DNA of 64,000 bases from 40CM-2-70-7 sp035505915 (GTDB taxonomy: Bacteria; Gemmatimonadota; Gemmatimonadetes; Gemmatimonadales; GWC2-71-9). The notes under the pieces are model-generated. The model was not told the DNA's origin. It was given only the letters and a program-made list of their open reading frames with translations, and searched no databases. A program made the translations under genes and the position numbers. The stretch covers positions 115,900 to 179,899 of the forward strand of contig DATJQI010000054.1 of the NCBI GenBank assembly GCA_035505915.1. The letters are read 5' to 3'. Each line of letters begins with the position of its first letter. The stretch's first letter is position 1. This document shows positions 50,523 to 59,933 of this stretch, one piece after another.

Positions 50523-51872
50523 ATGGCAAACACAGTCGACGTCGTCTCCGCGCTGCGCGAGCTGACCAGCTCCAAGTCGCTCGACCGGGGCGGCCTGATG
50601 GACCTGCTCAAGGACGGCCTGCACGCGGCCCTGGTGAAGCGCTATGGACCGAACGTCCGCTCCGAGATCTCGATCGACGAGCTGAAGGGGACGGTGCGCG
50701 TGGTGGTCCTCAAGACCGTCGTGGAGACGGTCGAGGATCCCGGGTCGCAGGTCTCGCTCGAGGAAGCGCGCTTCGAGGATCCCGACTTCGCGCCGGGCGA
50801 CGTGCTGGAGGAAGAGGTCCCGGTCGAGCAGTTCGGCCGCACCGCCGTGCAGGCGGCCAAGCAGCGGATCATCCAGCGCGTCCGCGAAGGCGAGCGGACC
50901 CGCATCCGCGAAGAGTTCGCCGACAAGGTCGGCGACCTCCTGTCGGGCGAAGTGCAGCAGATCGAGCGCGGCAAGCTGGTGGTGATGCTCGCGAAGTTCC
51001 GCGAAGCGGAGGCGATCATCCCGTACCGCGAGCAGAATCACCGCGAGCACTTCCATCAGGGCGACACCATCCGGGCCGTGCTGAAGCGGATCGAGGAGAC
51101 GCCCAAGGGGCCGCGGCTGATCCTCTCGCGCGCCGACCCGGCGTTCGTGAAGGCGCTCTTCAAGCTCGAGGTGCCGGAGATCCAGCAGCAGATCGTCGAG
51201 ATCCGCGCCACCGCGCGCGAGTCCGGCTCCCGGACCAAGATCGCCGTAGCCAGCCGGGACGACGCCATCGATCCGGTGGGCGCCTGCGTGGGGCTCAAGG
51301 GCTCCCGGGTGCAGGCCGTGGTGAACGAGCTGGGCGGTGAGCGGATCGACATCGTGCCGTGGTCTCCGGATCCCGAGCGCTTCGCCAAGCTGGCGCTGGC
51401 GCCGGCCCGCGTGGCGCGGGTGTTCTCGGATCCCGACGCGAAGACCATTCAGGCCATCGTGGACGAGGATCAGCTCTCCCTCGCCATCGGTCGGAACGGG
51501 CAGAACGTGCGTCTCGCGTCCGAGCTGACCGGCTGGAAGATCGATCTCTACTCGAGCCGCGAATGGCTCGAGCGCGGCGGCGAGGGGCCGCTCTTCGCGC
51601 CGCTGCCGCCCGAAGAAGAGCAGGCGGTCAAGGTTTCGCTGCGGGAGATGAAAGGCCTGTCCGCCGAGCTGGTGGCGGTGCTCGAGCAGAACGGCAAGAA
51701 GACGCTGCAGGACATTCTCGATCTCGAGCGGGACGACGTCACGGCGCTGGCCGGGATGACGCCGGCCCTGGCGGACAAGCTGATGGGGTTCCTGAACGAG
51801 CTCACCGAAGAGGGTGAGGGCGGGGATGAACCGGGCGCCGCGGATGCGACGCCTCCGCCGACCCCGGCGTGA
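50523..51872 (+). CDS. nusA: Transcription termination/antitermination factor NusA
   Basis: NusA binds RNA polymerase and modulates pausing, intrinsic termination and antitermination. ATG 50523 gives 449 residues; GTG 50493, overlapping the rimP stop, is an alternative. The N-terminal RNA-polymerase-binding domain (about 1-125) is followed by S1 and two KH domains (DPVGACVGLKGSRVQAVVNELGG near 251-273, and SLAIGRNGQNVRLASELTGW). A C-terminal helix-hairpin-helix follows (LQDILDLERDDVTALAGMTP). Because NusA strengthens intrinsic terminators, it could feed back on the terminator that makes up the rimP leader. Confidence 0.95.
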   Translation: MANTVDVVSALRELTSSKSLDRGGLMDLLKDGLHAALVKRYGPNVRSEISIDELKGTVRVVVLKTVVETVEDPGSQVSLEEARFEDPDFAPGDVLEEEVPVEQFGRTAVQAAKQRIIQRVREGERTRIREEFADKVGDLLSGEVQQIERGKLVVMLAKFREAEAIIPYREQNHREHFHQGDTIRAVLKRIEETPKGPRLILSRADPAFVKALFKLEVPEIQQQIVEIRATARESGSRTKIAVASRDDAIDPVGACVGLKGSRVQAVVNELGGERIDIVPWSPDPERFAKLALAPARVARVFSDPDAKTIQAIVDEDQLSLAIGRNGQNVRLASELTGWKIDLYSSREWLERGGEGPLFAPLPPEEEQAVKVSLREMKGLSAELVAVLEQNGKKTLQDILDLERDDVTALAGMTPALADKLMGFLNELTEEGEGGDEPGAADATPPPTPA

Positions 51873-52171
51873 CCCGGCGGCTGCTCGGGCTCCTGGGCCT
51901 GGGCGTGCGGGCGCGGAACGTGGTGCTGGGAGTGACGGGGACGCGGGCCGAGCTGCATCGCGGCACGCTGCACTGTGTGGTGATGGCGGCCGACGCGAGT
52001 CCGCGGACCCGCGAGAAGGTCGAGCGGCTGGCGGTGGCCCTGAAGGTCCCGGTGGTACGGGGACCGGAGGCGACCGTGCTGGGGGCGGGTCTGGGACGAC
52101 CGCCGGTGCAGGCAATCGGCGTCAGCGACCGTTCGCTGGCGCGAGGGGTGCTAGGGCTTTCGGAGGAGTGA
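51869..52171 (+). CDS. ylxQ: YlxQ-type L7Ae-family RNA-binding protein
   Basis: The 100 residues form a small L7Ae/L30e-like domain (LLGLLGLGVRARNVVLG, CVVMAADASPRTREK, VPVVRGPEATVLGAGLGR). L7Ae-like proteins encoded between nusA and infB are called YlxQ and are thought to bind kink-turn RNA. The usual ylxR gene (DUF448) between nusA and ylxQ is absent. GTG overlaps the nusA stop, and the next gene starts right after its TGA. Confidence 0.85.
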   Translation: MTRRLLGLLGLGVRARNVVLGVTGTRAELHRGTLHCVVMAADASPRTREKVERLAVALKVPVVRGPEATVLGAGLGRPPVQAIGVSDRSLARGVLGLSEE

Positions 52172-54865
52172 GTGGGAACGACGCGGATTCACGATTTGGC
52201 GGCCGAGTTCGGCATCTCCGCTGAGCAGCTGATGGGTATGCTCAAGGAGATGGATGTCTTCGTGCGGAGTCATCTCTCGCCCCTGAAGGACGAGCAGGTG
52301 GCGCTGGTCCGCGCCAAGTGGGAACGGGACAAGCGGAAGGCCAAGGAACCGGCCGTGACCGCGAAACGCCGCCGCGTGGTCAAGGTGGCGCCCGAGCCCG
52401 TGCCGGAGCCCGTGGAAGCCCGGCCCAAGCGCCGGCGCCGGACGGCGGCCGAAGTGGCCGCGGCCGAGGCCGAGGCGCAGGCGCAGGCGCAGGTCGAGGC
52501 GGAGGAGGAGCAGCGGGCGCGGGATGCGCTCGAGGCCGCCGCCAAGGCGCAGATCGACGAGAAGCCCGCGCCCTCGCTCGAGGAGCGGGCCGCCGCGCTG
52601 TTCAAGGATCTCCCGCCCGCCGACCGCCGGCCCGAGCCGCGCGCCGGTGATCCGTTCCGTGAGGCGGCGGGGTCCGTGGCGGAGGCTCCCGCGCCCGCCG
52701 CCCCGTCGGCGCCGCCGACCCCGGCGCGCCCGTTCATTCCCACGCCGGTCCGCCCCAAGCCGGCGTTCAGCCACACGCCCGGAACCCCCATGCCGCCGCG
52801 GCCCGTCGCGAGCGGCATGCCGAGCTTCGGCGGGGGGCCCGGCGGCGGCCCCGGTGGCGGGGGCCCTCCCGGCACGGACGATCGGCGCCGGGACAAGGGC
52901 GGCAAGAAGCGGAAGAAGGGGAAGAAGTCGGTCGATCAGGAAGCGGTGGCCCAGAACATCTCCCGCACGCTGGCGTCCCTGAAGGGGCCGGCGGGTCGCA
53001 AGGGTCCGCATCGCCGCGAAGAGGGTCCGTCGTTCCGGGACATCCAGGAGCAGCAGCGGCAGGAGCAGCGCGAGCGCGAGAAGACGCTCGTCCGGGTGAC
53101 GGAGTTCATCACCGTCTCCGAGCTCGCCAACATCCTGAAGGTGCCGCCCACGCAGATCGTCACGTTCGCCTTCAAAGAGCTGGGGCAGATGGTGACGATC
53201 AACCAGCGCCTCGACTTCGACATGATCGAGCTGATCGCGTCGGCGTTCGGGTTCCAGGCGCAGCAGGAAGAGGACTACGTCCAGGGATCGGCGCCGGAGG
53301 AGGCGGGCGATTCCGCGGAGCAGCTGAAGCCGCGGCCGCCGGTGGTGACCGTGATGGGTCACGTCGACCACGGCAAGACGTCGCTGCTCGACTACATCCG
53401 CGCCGCCAACGTGGTCGCGGGCGAGGCCGGCGGCATCACGCAGCACATCGGCGCCTATCACGTCACGCTCAAGGACGGGCGCACGATCACGTTCCTCGAC
53501 ACGCCCGGCCACGAGGCGTTCACCGCGATGCGCGCCCGGGGCGCGCAGGTCACGGACATCGTGGTGCTGGTGGTCGCCGCGGACGACGCCATCATGCCGC
53601 AGACCATCGAAGCCATCTCGCATGCGAAGAACGCGGGCGTGCCGCTGGTCGTGGCCATCAACAAGATCGACCTCCCCAGCGCCAACGTGCAGAAGGTGAA
53701 GCAGGACCTCCTGGCGCACGGCGTGGTCCTCGAGGAGTTCGGCGGCACCACGCTGGCGACCCCCATCTCCGCGAAGAAGGGAACCGGGGTGGAGACGCTG
53801 CTCGACCAGATCCTGCTCCAGGCCGAGCTGCTCGATCTCAAGGCCAATCCGGACCGGCGCGCGGCCGGCGCGGTGCTCGAAGCGACGCTCGACCCGGGCA
53901 AGGGTCCGGTCGCCACCATCCTGGTACAGAACGGCACGCTGCGGGTGGGTGACGACTTCATCTGCGGCCAGTTCTCGGGCCGGGTGCGCGCGCTGACCGA
54001 CGAGCGCGGGCAGACGGTGAAGGACGCCGGCCCGTCCATCCCGGTGCAGATCCTGGGATTCGAAGGGGTGCCCGAGGCGGGCGACACCTTCACCGTGATG
54101 GAAGACGCGGCCGCCGCGCGCGACATCGCGCAGAAGCGCCAGCGGCTCGAGCGTGAGGCCCAGCACCGCCGCACCGGCCGGGTGAAGACGCTCGAGGACT
54201 TCATGGCCGAGCGGGTGGACGGCGGTGCCGCGTCCCTCAAGATCATCATCAAGGCGGACCAGGGCGGCCCGGCGGAAGCCCTCGCCGACGCGCTGGCCCA
54301 GCTGTCCACGGCCGAGGTGAAGGTCGAGGTGGTGCACCGCGGCGTGGGCGCCATCACCGAGTCCGACGTGCTGCTGGCCAAGGCGTCGAGCGCCATCATC
54401 ATCGGTTTCCACGTCCGCCCCGACTCCAACGCGCGGGCGGCGGCGGAGCGCGAGCGGGTGGAGATCCGCACCTACCGCATCATCTACGAGGCGGTGGACG
54501 AAGTGAAAGCGGCGATGGAAGGCCTGCTCGCGCCGGAGAAGAAGGAAGTGGTGCTGGGCGAGGCCGAGGTGCGTCAGATCTTCAAGATCGCGAAGGTCGG
54601 GACCATCGGCGGCTCGTTCGTCCGCTCGGGCGTGATCCCGCGCACCGGCCGGGTGCGCGTGATCCGCGACGGGGTCGAGGTCTACGACGGCACGCTGGCG
54701 TCCCTCAAGCGGTTCAAGGAGGACGTGCGCGAGGTCCGTGAGGGCTTCGAATGCGGCATCGGGGTCGAGAACTTCAACGACATCAAGGTCGGCGATCTCA
54801 TCGAGTCGTACCGCGTGGACGAGGTGGCGCGCACGCTGAGCGGGAGCGCCGGCAAGGGCGAGTAG
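52172..54865 (+). CDS. infB: Translation initiation factor IF-2
   Basis: IF-2 is the GTPase that brings fMet-tRNA to the ribosome. GTG 52172 gives 897 residues. The short IF2-N segment (TTRIHDLAAEFGISAEQLMGML) opens the protein. A long charged linker rich in Ala, Pro and Gly follows (about 55-260), then a second IF2-N part (VTEFITVSELANILKVPPTQ). The G domain has VMGHVDHGKTSLLD (G1, about 394-407), DTPGHEAF (G3) and NKIDLP (G4). Domains II-IV complete it. The linker is low-complexity but in frame throughout. Confidence 0.97.
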   Translation: MGTTRIHDLAAEFGISAEQLMGMLKEMDVFVRSHLSPLKDEQVALVRAKWERDKRKAKEPAVTAKRRRVVKVAPEPVPEPVEARPKRRRRTAAEVAAAEAEAQAQAQVEAEEEQRARDALEAAAKAQIDEKPAPSLEERAAALFKDLPPADRRPEPRAGDPFREAAGSVAEAPAPAAPSAPPTPARPFIPTPVRPKPAFSHTPGTPMPPRPVASGMPSFGGGPGGGPGGGGPPGTDDRRRDKGGKKRKKGKKSVDQEAVAQNISRTLASLKGPAGRKGPHRREEGPSFRDIQEQQRQEQREREKTLVRVTEFITVSELANILKVPPTQIVTFAFKELGQMVTINQRLDFDMIELIASAFGFQAQQEEDYVQGSAPEEAGDSAEQLKPRPPVVTVMGHVDHGKTSLLDYIRAANVVAGEAGGITQHIGAYHVTLKDGRTITFLDTPGHEAFTAMRARGAQVTDIVVLVVAADDAIMPQTIEAISHAKNAGVPLVVAINKIDLPSANVQKVKQDLLAHGVVLEEFGGTTLATPISAKKGTGVETLLDQILLQAELLDLKANPDRRAAGAVLEATLDPGKGPVATILVQNGTLRVGDDFICGQFSGRVRALTDERGQTVKDAGPSIPVQILGFEGVPEAGDTFTVMEDAAAARDIAQKRQRLEREAQHRRTGRVKTLEDFMAERVDGGAASLKIIIKADQGGPAEALADALAQLSTAEVKVEVVHRGVGAITESDVLLAKASSAIIIGFHVRPDSNARAAAERERVEIRTYRIIYEAVDEVKAAMEGLLAPEKKEVVLGEAEVRQIFKIAKVGTIGGSFVRSGVIPRTGRVRVIRDGVEVYDGTLASLKRFKEDVREVREGFECGIGVENFNDIKVGDLIESYRVDEVARTLSGSAGKGE

Positions 54866-54867
54866 CG

Positions 54868-55149
54868 GTGGTGGTCGGCCTGATGACCTGGGAGCTGCAC
54901 CTGGACGCCTGCCAGTCGCTGAAGGACAAGCGCCAGGTCCTGGAGAGTCTCAAGGACCGTCTCCACCGCCGGTACAACATTTCCGTGGCGGAGACGGCGC
55001 ATCAGGACCTGTGGCAGCGCGCGGAGCTGTCCGCGTGCGTCGTCACCACGGACCGGGTGCACGCCGAGAAGGTGCTGCGCGAGGCCGACCGGATGGTGGA
55101 CGGCGCCGCCGGCGCGCGCATCGTGGACACGAGCACGAGCTATCTCTGA
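54868..55149 (+). CDS. ylxP: YlxP/DUF503 family protein
   Basis: The 93 residues (MVVGLMTWELHLDACQSLKDKRQVLESLKDRLHRR and onward, given here only in part) match DUF503. The conserved core is LKDKR, LKDRL, NISVAE, then WQRAELS and EADRMVD. YlxP lies between infB and rbfA in many bacteria and is linked to ribosome assembly. The GTG at 54868 is two bases after the infB stop. A longer frame extends back into infB and was rejected. Confidence 0.88.
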   Translation: MVVGLMTWELHLDACQSLKDKRQVLESLKDRLHRRYNISVAETAHQDLWQRAELSACVVTTDRVHAEKVLREADRMVDGAAGARIVDTSTSYL

Positions 55150-55150
55150 G

Positions 55151-55513
55151 ATGAAACGCAGAAGTCATCGTCCCGAGCGCGTGGCGGAGCTGGTCCGGCA
55201 CACCGTGGGCGCGTTCCTGACCGGCGACGTCCGCGACCCGCGGATCGGGTTCGTCACCGTCACCGGTGTCGAAGTCACCGCCGATCTCTCGCACGCCAAC
55301 GTGCAGGTGAGCGTGATGGGTACCGAGGAAGAAAAGGCGCGGTCGCTCGAAGGCCTGGCCAGCGCCGCCCGCTTTCTCCGGGCCCAGCTGTCGAAGGAGC
55401 TGACGCTCCGGGTCAGCCCGGAGATTCACTTCCGTCTCGATCGGGGCCTGGAGCACGCGCAGCGGATCGACCAGGTGCTCAAGACCCTGCGGACGGAGGG
55501 AGAGGCGCCCTGA
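55151..55513 (+). CDS. rbfA: Ribosome-binding factor A
   Basis: RbfA assists 16S rRNA 5'-end maturation and cold adaptation. The 120 residues have RSHRPERVAELVRHTVGAFL at the start, then DPRIGFVTVTGVEVTADLSHANV (partly quoted), with the KH-like fold. The C-terminal LRVSPEIHFRLDRGLEHAQRI (about 91-111) is also typical. The ATG follows the ylxP stop after one base. The truB frame opens within its stop codon. Confidence 0.94.
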   Translation: MKRRSHRPERVAELVRHTVGAFLTGDVRDPRIGFVTVTGVEVTADLSHANVQVSVMGTEEEKARSLEGLASAARFLRAQLSKELTLRVSPEIHFRLDRGLEHAQRIDQVLKTLRTEGEAP

Positions 55514-56364
55514 CCGACGGCGTGTGCCTGGTGGCCAAGCCGCGCGGCCCGACCAGCCACGACGTGGTGGACATCGTCCGGCGGGCCCTTGCCACCACCC
55601 GCGTCGGGCACCTCGGCACCCTCGATCCGTTCGCCGAGGGATTGCTCGTGGTCGTCGTCGGCCGGGCGACGCGGCTCGCGCCGTACGCCGCGGCGTGGCG
55701 GAAGAGCTACGACGGCGTGATCCGTCTGGGCGCCACGACCTCCACCGACGACGGGACGGGCGCCGTCACCGGCACCTCCGGGGCGTGGCAGGCCCTCGAC
55801 GCCGAGGCGGTGCGGACGGCGGCGGCGCACCTGGTGGGCGAGCTGGAGCAGCGTCCGCCGGCCTACTCGGCCGTGAAGGTGGGCGGCGAGCGGGCCTACC
55901 GGCGAGCCCGGCGCGGCGAAGCCGTGGTGATGGCGCCCCGGCGCGTGACGGTGTTCGGACTCGAGGTGACCGGATGGCGGCCGCCCGACGTGGAGTTCCG
56001 GGCGACCGTGAGCGGCGGAACGTACCTGCGCTCGCTCGCCCGGGACCTGGGGGAGCGGCTGGGGTGCGGCGCCCACCTCGCGTCACTCCGGCGCACCGGG
56101 GCCGGGCCGTTCCGGCTCGCGGACGCGGTGGCGCCGGAGGCGGTGACGGCGGCGGATGTGCGGGATCCGGCGGCGCTCGTGGCCGATCTGCCGCGGCGGG
56201 TTCTCACGGGCGACGAAGGTGAGGCGATCCGGCACGGCCGCCCCATTCCAGGCCGGGAGACCGAATCGGGTACCATCGTGCTGATGGCGGACGGCTCGCT
56301 CGTGGGGCTCGGCGAGGTCGTGGACGGCCAGATCAAGCCCCGCGTCGTGCTGGCGGACGCGTGA
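55510..56364 (+). CDS. truB: tRNA pseudouridine-55 synthase
   Basis: TruB makes pseudouridine-55 in the tRNA T loop. The catalytic motif GHLGTLDPFAEGLLVV (about 32-47) contains the essential Asp, with YDGVIRLGATTSTDD and YSAVKVGGERAYRRAR further on. Starting at GTG 55522 would delete the conserved Gly just before VCLVAKPRG. CTG 55510 overlaps the rbfA stop as CTGA and restores the usual distance, giving 284 residues. I favour the CTG start. The C-terminus is a PUA-like domain. ribF overlaps by GTGA. Confidence 0.92.
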   Translation: MTDGVCLVAKPRGPTSHDVVDIVRRALATTRVGHLGTLDPFAEGLLVVVVGRATRLAPYAAAWRKSYDGVIRLGATTSTDDGTGAVTGTSGAWQALDAEAVRTAAAHLVGELEQRPPAYSAVKVGGERAYRRARRGEAVVMAPRRVTVFGLEVTGWRPPDVEFRATVSGGTYLRSLARDLGERLGCGAHLASLRRTGAGPFRLADAVAPEAVTAADVRDPAALVADLPRRVLTGDEGEAIRHGRPIPGRETESGTIVLMADGSLVGLGEVVDGQIKPRVVLADA

Positions 56365-57260
56365 GCGGGACGGTCGTCACCGTCGGGTCGTTCGACGGGG
56401 TGCACCGGGGCCACCAGGCGGTGCTGGCGGAGATCGCACGGCGGGCTCGGGCCGCGGGTCGGACCAGCCTTCTGGTCACGTTCGATCCGCATCCGCTCGC
56501 GGTGGTGAATCCGGACGCCGCGCCGCGGCTCCTCACGACGGCGGACGAGAAGCGCGACGCGCTCGCGGCGACGCCGGTGGACGAGGTGGTCGTGCTGCCG
56601 TTCACGCGGGAGCTCTCGCAGCTCTCGGCGGCCGACTTCGTCACCGAGGTGCTCCGCGCCCGGTACGGGATGGCGGAGCTCGTGCTGGGGCACGACCACG
56701 GATTCGGCCGGGGCCGGGGCGGCGACGTCGAGACGGTGCGCCGGCTCGGGGCGGAGCAGGGGTTCGGGGTGGACGTCGTGGAGGCGGTGCGGGAGGACGG
56801 ACAGCCGATCTCGTCCACGGTAATCCGGGCGGCGGTGGCGCACGGCGAGCTGGAGCGGGCGGCGCGGTGGCTGGGCCGGCCGTACTCGCTGTCGGGTGTG
56901 GTGGAGCGGGGGGCGGGGCGGGGCCGGACGATCGGCATCCCGACGCTCAATCTCGCGCCGGCACCCCAGAAGCTCCTGCCGCCGGACGGGGTATATGCCG
57001 TGCGGGTGCGGGCGGCGGGAGCGACCTACGGCGGAATGATGAACCAGGGCGCGCGGCCCACGTTCGGCGTGACGGCCCGCGGCCTCGAGATTCACCTGTT
57101 CGACTTCGCCGGGGACCTGTACGGCGAGCGGGTGCGGGTGGAGTGGGTGCGCCGGCTGCGCGACGTGCGTACTTTCCCCTCCCGCGAAGCGTTGGTGGCT
57201 CAGCTCGAGCACGACCGCGCCGCGGCGCGGGACAGCCTCAACTCGTCAGGAACGCGATGA
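56361..57260 (+). CDS. ribF: Bifunctional riboflavin kinase/FAD synthetase
   Basis: RibF phosphorylates riboflavin and adenylates FMN. The 299 residues have the nucleotidyltransferase signature VGSFDGVHRGHQAVL (about 8-22), TFDPHPLAVV, and the SSTVIRAAVAHGELERAARWLG segment (partly quoted). The kinase domain includes GIPTLNLAP (about 191-199), NQGARPTFG and the acidic E-I-H-L-F-D-F. It follows truB as in many bacteria. The end overlaps secD by ATGA. Confidence 0.95.
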   Translation: MSGTVVTVGSFDGVHRGHQAVLAEIARRARAAGRTSLLVTFDPHPLAVVNPDAAPRLLTTADEKRDALAATPVDEVVVLPFTRELSQLSAADFVTEVLRARYGMAELVLGHDHGFGRGRGGDVETVRRLGAEQGFGVDVVEAVREDGQPISSTVIRAAVAHGELERAARWLGRPYSLSGVVERGAGRGRTIGIPTLNLAPAPQKLLPPDGVYAVRVRAAGATYGGMMNQGARPTFGVTARGLEIHLFDFAGDLYGERVRVEWVRRLRDVRTFPSREALVAQLEHDRAAARDSLNSSGTR

Positions 57261-58897
57261 AAACGATTCGGAACCGCCTGATCGCCATCGGCGTGCTCTT
57301 CGTGCTCGCCGTGATCTCCATCCTGCCGCGCTCGACGCCCATCCGGATCGAGGATCCCAAGACCGGTAAGATGATCGACACGTCCGAGCGGCTGGTCCCC
57401 ATTACCCTGGGCCTCGACCTCCGCGGCGGCGTGCATCTGGCGCTCGAGGTGGATCAGTCCCAGGGCCCGGTGCCCGATTGCAAGGACGCCATCGACCGGT
57501 CCCTCAAGGTGGTGCGCACCCGGCTGAACGAATTCGGCACGCTGGAGCCGGTGGTGCAGGCGACCGGAAACTGCCGCCTGGTGGTGGAGCTGCCCGGCGA
57601 GAGCGATCCGGAGCGGGCCAAGCGGATCGTGAACCAGCAGGCGCATCTCGAATTCCGCATCACCGACATGAAGAACCTGTTGCGGGACGCCCTCCCCGGC
57701 ATCGACAAGGCCCTGCGCGACGCGGGCGTGCGGGGAGTGGGGGGCGCGGCGCCGTCGAACGCCGTCACCCAGCTCTTCGGGGCGGACAGCGGCAAGAAGA
57801 ACCAGAAGGGCAAGGCCAAGGCGGCCCCGGATACGAGCAACGCCGCCGGCGCGTTCTCGAGCCTCCTCTTCCAGGGCCAGCTGCCGGGCGAGTACCTGGT
57901 GCCCCTGGAGCAGACGGCGCTGGTGGATTCGCTGCGGAAGCTGCCGGCGTTCCAGTCGGCCATGCCCCGCGGGATCGACCTGTTCTGGGGCACCGACGTC
58001 ACCGCGCGCGGCTCCCGGTCGTTCAAGGCGCTCTACGCAGTCGAGTCGAAGCCGATCATCACGGGTGAGGAGCTGGAGAAGGCCACGGCCCGGCGGGACC
58101 AGCTCAACAACCATTCGGAAGTGGTGTTCGACCTGAGCCGGCGGGGCGGCCGGATCTTCGCCGAGCAGACCGGGAAGCACGTCCATGACTACATGGCCAT
58201 CATCCTGGATACGCTGGTGCAGGGGCAGCCCCCGATCATCAACGACCAGATCGGCGCGCACGGGCAGATCGACCTGCAGAGCAAGCCGCTCGCGGAGGCC
58301 CAGGACCTGGCGCTGGTGCTGCGGGCCGGCGCGCTGCCGGTGCGGCTCGCCATCGTCGACGAGCAGTCGATCGGGCCCACGCTCGGCCAGGATTCGATCA
58401 ATCACGGCATCGTGGCGGGACTGGTCGGCGTCGGACTGGTCGTGCTGATCATGGTGATCTACTACCGCGTCTCCGGCATCCTGGCCGTTTCGGCGCTCGG
58501 GTTGTACGTGCTCTTCACGCTCGCGGGTCTGGCCGTCTTCGGCTTCACCCTGACCCTGCCGGGGCTGGCGGGACTCGCGCTGTCGGTGGGCATCGCGGTC
58601 GACGCCAACGTGCTGATTTTCGAGCGCATCCGGGAAGAGCTCCAGCACGGCAAGTCGGTGCGCCTCGCCATCGACGAGGGCTTCAAGCACGCGATGAGCG
58701 CCATCATCGATTCGAACGTGTCGACGGTGCTGACCGCCTTCATTCTGTACCTGGTGGGCACCGGGCCGGTGCAGGGCTTCGCCATCACGCTGATCGTCGG
58801 GATCGCCGCGTCGATGATCACGGCCATCTTCGTCGTCCGGACTTTCTACATGATCTGGCTGCAGCGGCGGCCGGACATGACCACGGTGAGCATCTGA
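57257..58897 (+). CDS. secD: Protein translocase subunit SecD
   Basis: SecD and SecF use the proton-motive force to help pull proteins through SecYEG. ATG 57257 gives 546 residues. There is one N-terminal membrane helix, then LGLDLRGGVHLALEVD (about 52-67), and a large periplasmic domain (P1). The signature ILRAGALPVRL-type segment appears as VLRAGALPVRL, and five C-terminal helices include GLALSVGIAVDANVLIFERIRE (partly quoted). A Lys/Ala-rich insertion (about residues 175-200) in P1 is unusual. secF follows by TGATG. Confidence 0.95.
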   Translation: MKTIRNRLIAIGVLFVLAVISILPRSTPIRIEDPKTGKMIDTSERLVPITLGLDLRGGVHLALEVDQSQGPVPDCKDAIDRSLKVVRTRLNEFGTLEPVVQATGNCRLVVELPGESDPERAKRIVNQQAHLEFRITDMKNLLRDALPGIDKALRDAGVRGVGGAAPSNAVTQLFGADSGKKNQKGKAKAAPDTSNAAGAFSSLLFQGQLPGEYLVPLEQTALVDSLRKLPAFQSAMPRGIDLFWGTDVTARGSRSFKALYAVESKPIITGEELEKATARRDQLNNHSEVVFDLSRRGGRIFAEQTGKHVHDYMAIILDTLVQGQPPIINDQIGAHGQIDLQSKPLAEAQDLALVLRAGALPVRLAIVDEQSIGPTLGQDSINHGIVAGLVGVGLVVLIMVIYYRVSGILAVSALGLYVLFTLAGLAVFGFTLTLPGLAGLALSVGIAVDANVLIFERIREELQHGKSVRLAIDEGFKHAMSAIIDSNVSTVLTAFILYLVGTGPVQGFAITLIVGIAASMITAIFVVRTFYMIWLQRRPDMTTVSI

Positions 58898-59931
58898 TGT
58901 TTCGTCTCTTCGCCAACGCGCGTTACGACTTCATCAAATGGCGGAAGTGGGCCTACGGCCTCACCGCCCTCGTCATCGTCCCCGGGCTGTTCCTGCTGAT
59001 CCAGTCGCCGCCGAACTACAGCATCGAGTTCACCGGCGGCACGGAGATGAAGGTCACGACCCGCCCGGGCGTCACCGCGGGCCAGATCCGCTCGGCGCTC
59101 GACGCCGGCGGGCTGCACGGCGCGGAAATCGCGTCGTTCGGCTCGGACACGGCGTTCATCATCCGCGCCCGGATCGGGGAAACGAACAGCGCGAGCACGG
59201 AGCAGACGGCGGCGGTCGTGGACAGCGCCCTGACCCGCGGGCTGGGCGCGGGCAACTACCACCGCCTCGGCGCCGAGGCGGTCAGCGCCAAGGTCGGCCG
59301 GGAGCTCCAGGGCAAGGCCCTGCTGGCCATCTTCTTCTCCTTCTTCGTGGTCCTCGCGTACCTGGCGGTCCGGTTCGAATGGCGCTTCGGCCTCGCCGCC
59401 GTGCTCGCGACCGTCCACGACATCCTGACCACCATCGCGTTCATCAAGTACCTGAACCTCGAAGTCAGCCTGGTCGTGGTCGGCGCCGTGCTCACCATGG
59501 TGGGATACTCGCTCAACGACACGATCATCATCTTCGACCGGGTGCGGGAGAACCTGCGCAAGTTCCGGCGCCAGAATCTCTACGACGTCCTGAACCTCTC
59601 CATCAACGAGACTCTGCCGCGGTCGATCCTGACCCACGGGACCACGATGGCCACCACGCTCGCGCTGGTCCTCCTGGGTGGCGAGGTGATCCGGCCGTTC
59701 GCCCTCGTGATGACCTTCGCCATCTTCACCGGCACGTTCTCGTCGATCTACATCGCGGCGCCGGTGCTGATGTACATCGAGAAGCGCTGGCCGGGCGAGG
59801 ACGCGCGCGGGGCCCGGGCGTTCACGTCCCCGATGGCCGCGGCGCCGGCCCCGGCGGCCCCGGCGGCGCCGGCGGCCCCGACCCCCGCCGCGCCCCGGCA
59901 GCCCCAGCCGAAGCCGACACCGGCGCGCTGA
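58897..59931 (+). CDS. secF: Protein translocase subunit SecF
   Basis: The 344 residues show an N-terminal helix, then YSIEFTGGTEMKV (about 41-53) and a small periplasmic domain. Five more helices follow, with MVGYSLNDTIIIFDRVREN (about 200-218) and TLPRSILTHGTTMATTLALV. It partners SecD. The C-terminal 40 residues are Ala/Pro-rich low complexity, longer than usual. Its stop overlaps a possible CTG, but tatD most likely starts at the GTG three bases after it. Confidence 0.95.
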   Translation: MFRLFANARYDFIKWRKWAYGLTALVIVPGLFLLIQSPPNYSIEFTGGTEMKVTTRPGVTAGQIRSALDAGGLHGAEIASFGSDTAFIIRARIGETNSASTEQTAAVVDSALTRGLGAGNYHRLGAEAVSAKVGRELQGKALLAIFFSFFVVLAYLAVRFEWRFGLAAVLATVHDILTTIAFIKYLNLEVSLVVVGAVLTMVGYSLNDTIIIFDRVRENLRKFRRQNLYDVLNLSINETLPRSILTHGTTMATTLALVLLGGEVIRPFALVMTFAIFTGTFSSIYIAAPVLMYIEKRWPGEDARGARAFTSPMAAAPAPAAPAAPAAPTPAAPRQPQPKPTPAR

Positions 59932-59933
59932 CG

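Noticed and set aside
59928..59933. CTG start for tatD overlapping the secF stop
   Set aside because: Unlike truB and the phospholipase-like gene, a GTG only six bases downstream gives the normal TatD N-terminus, so a CTG start is not needed.
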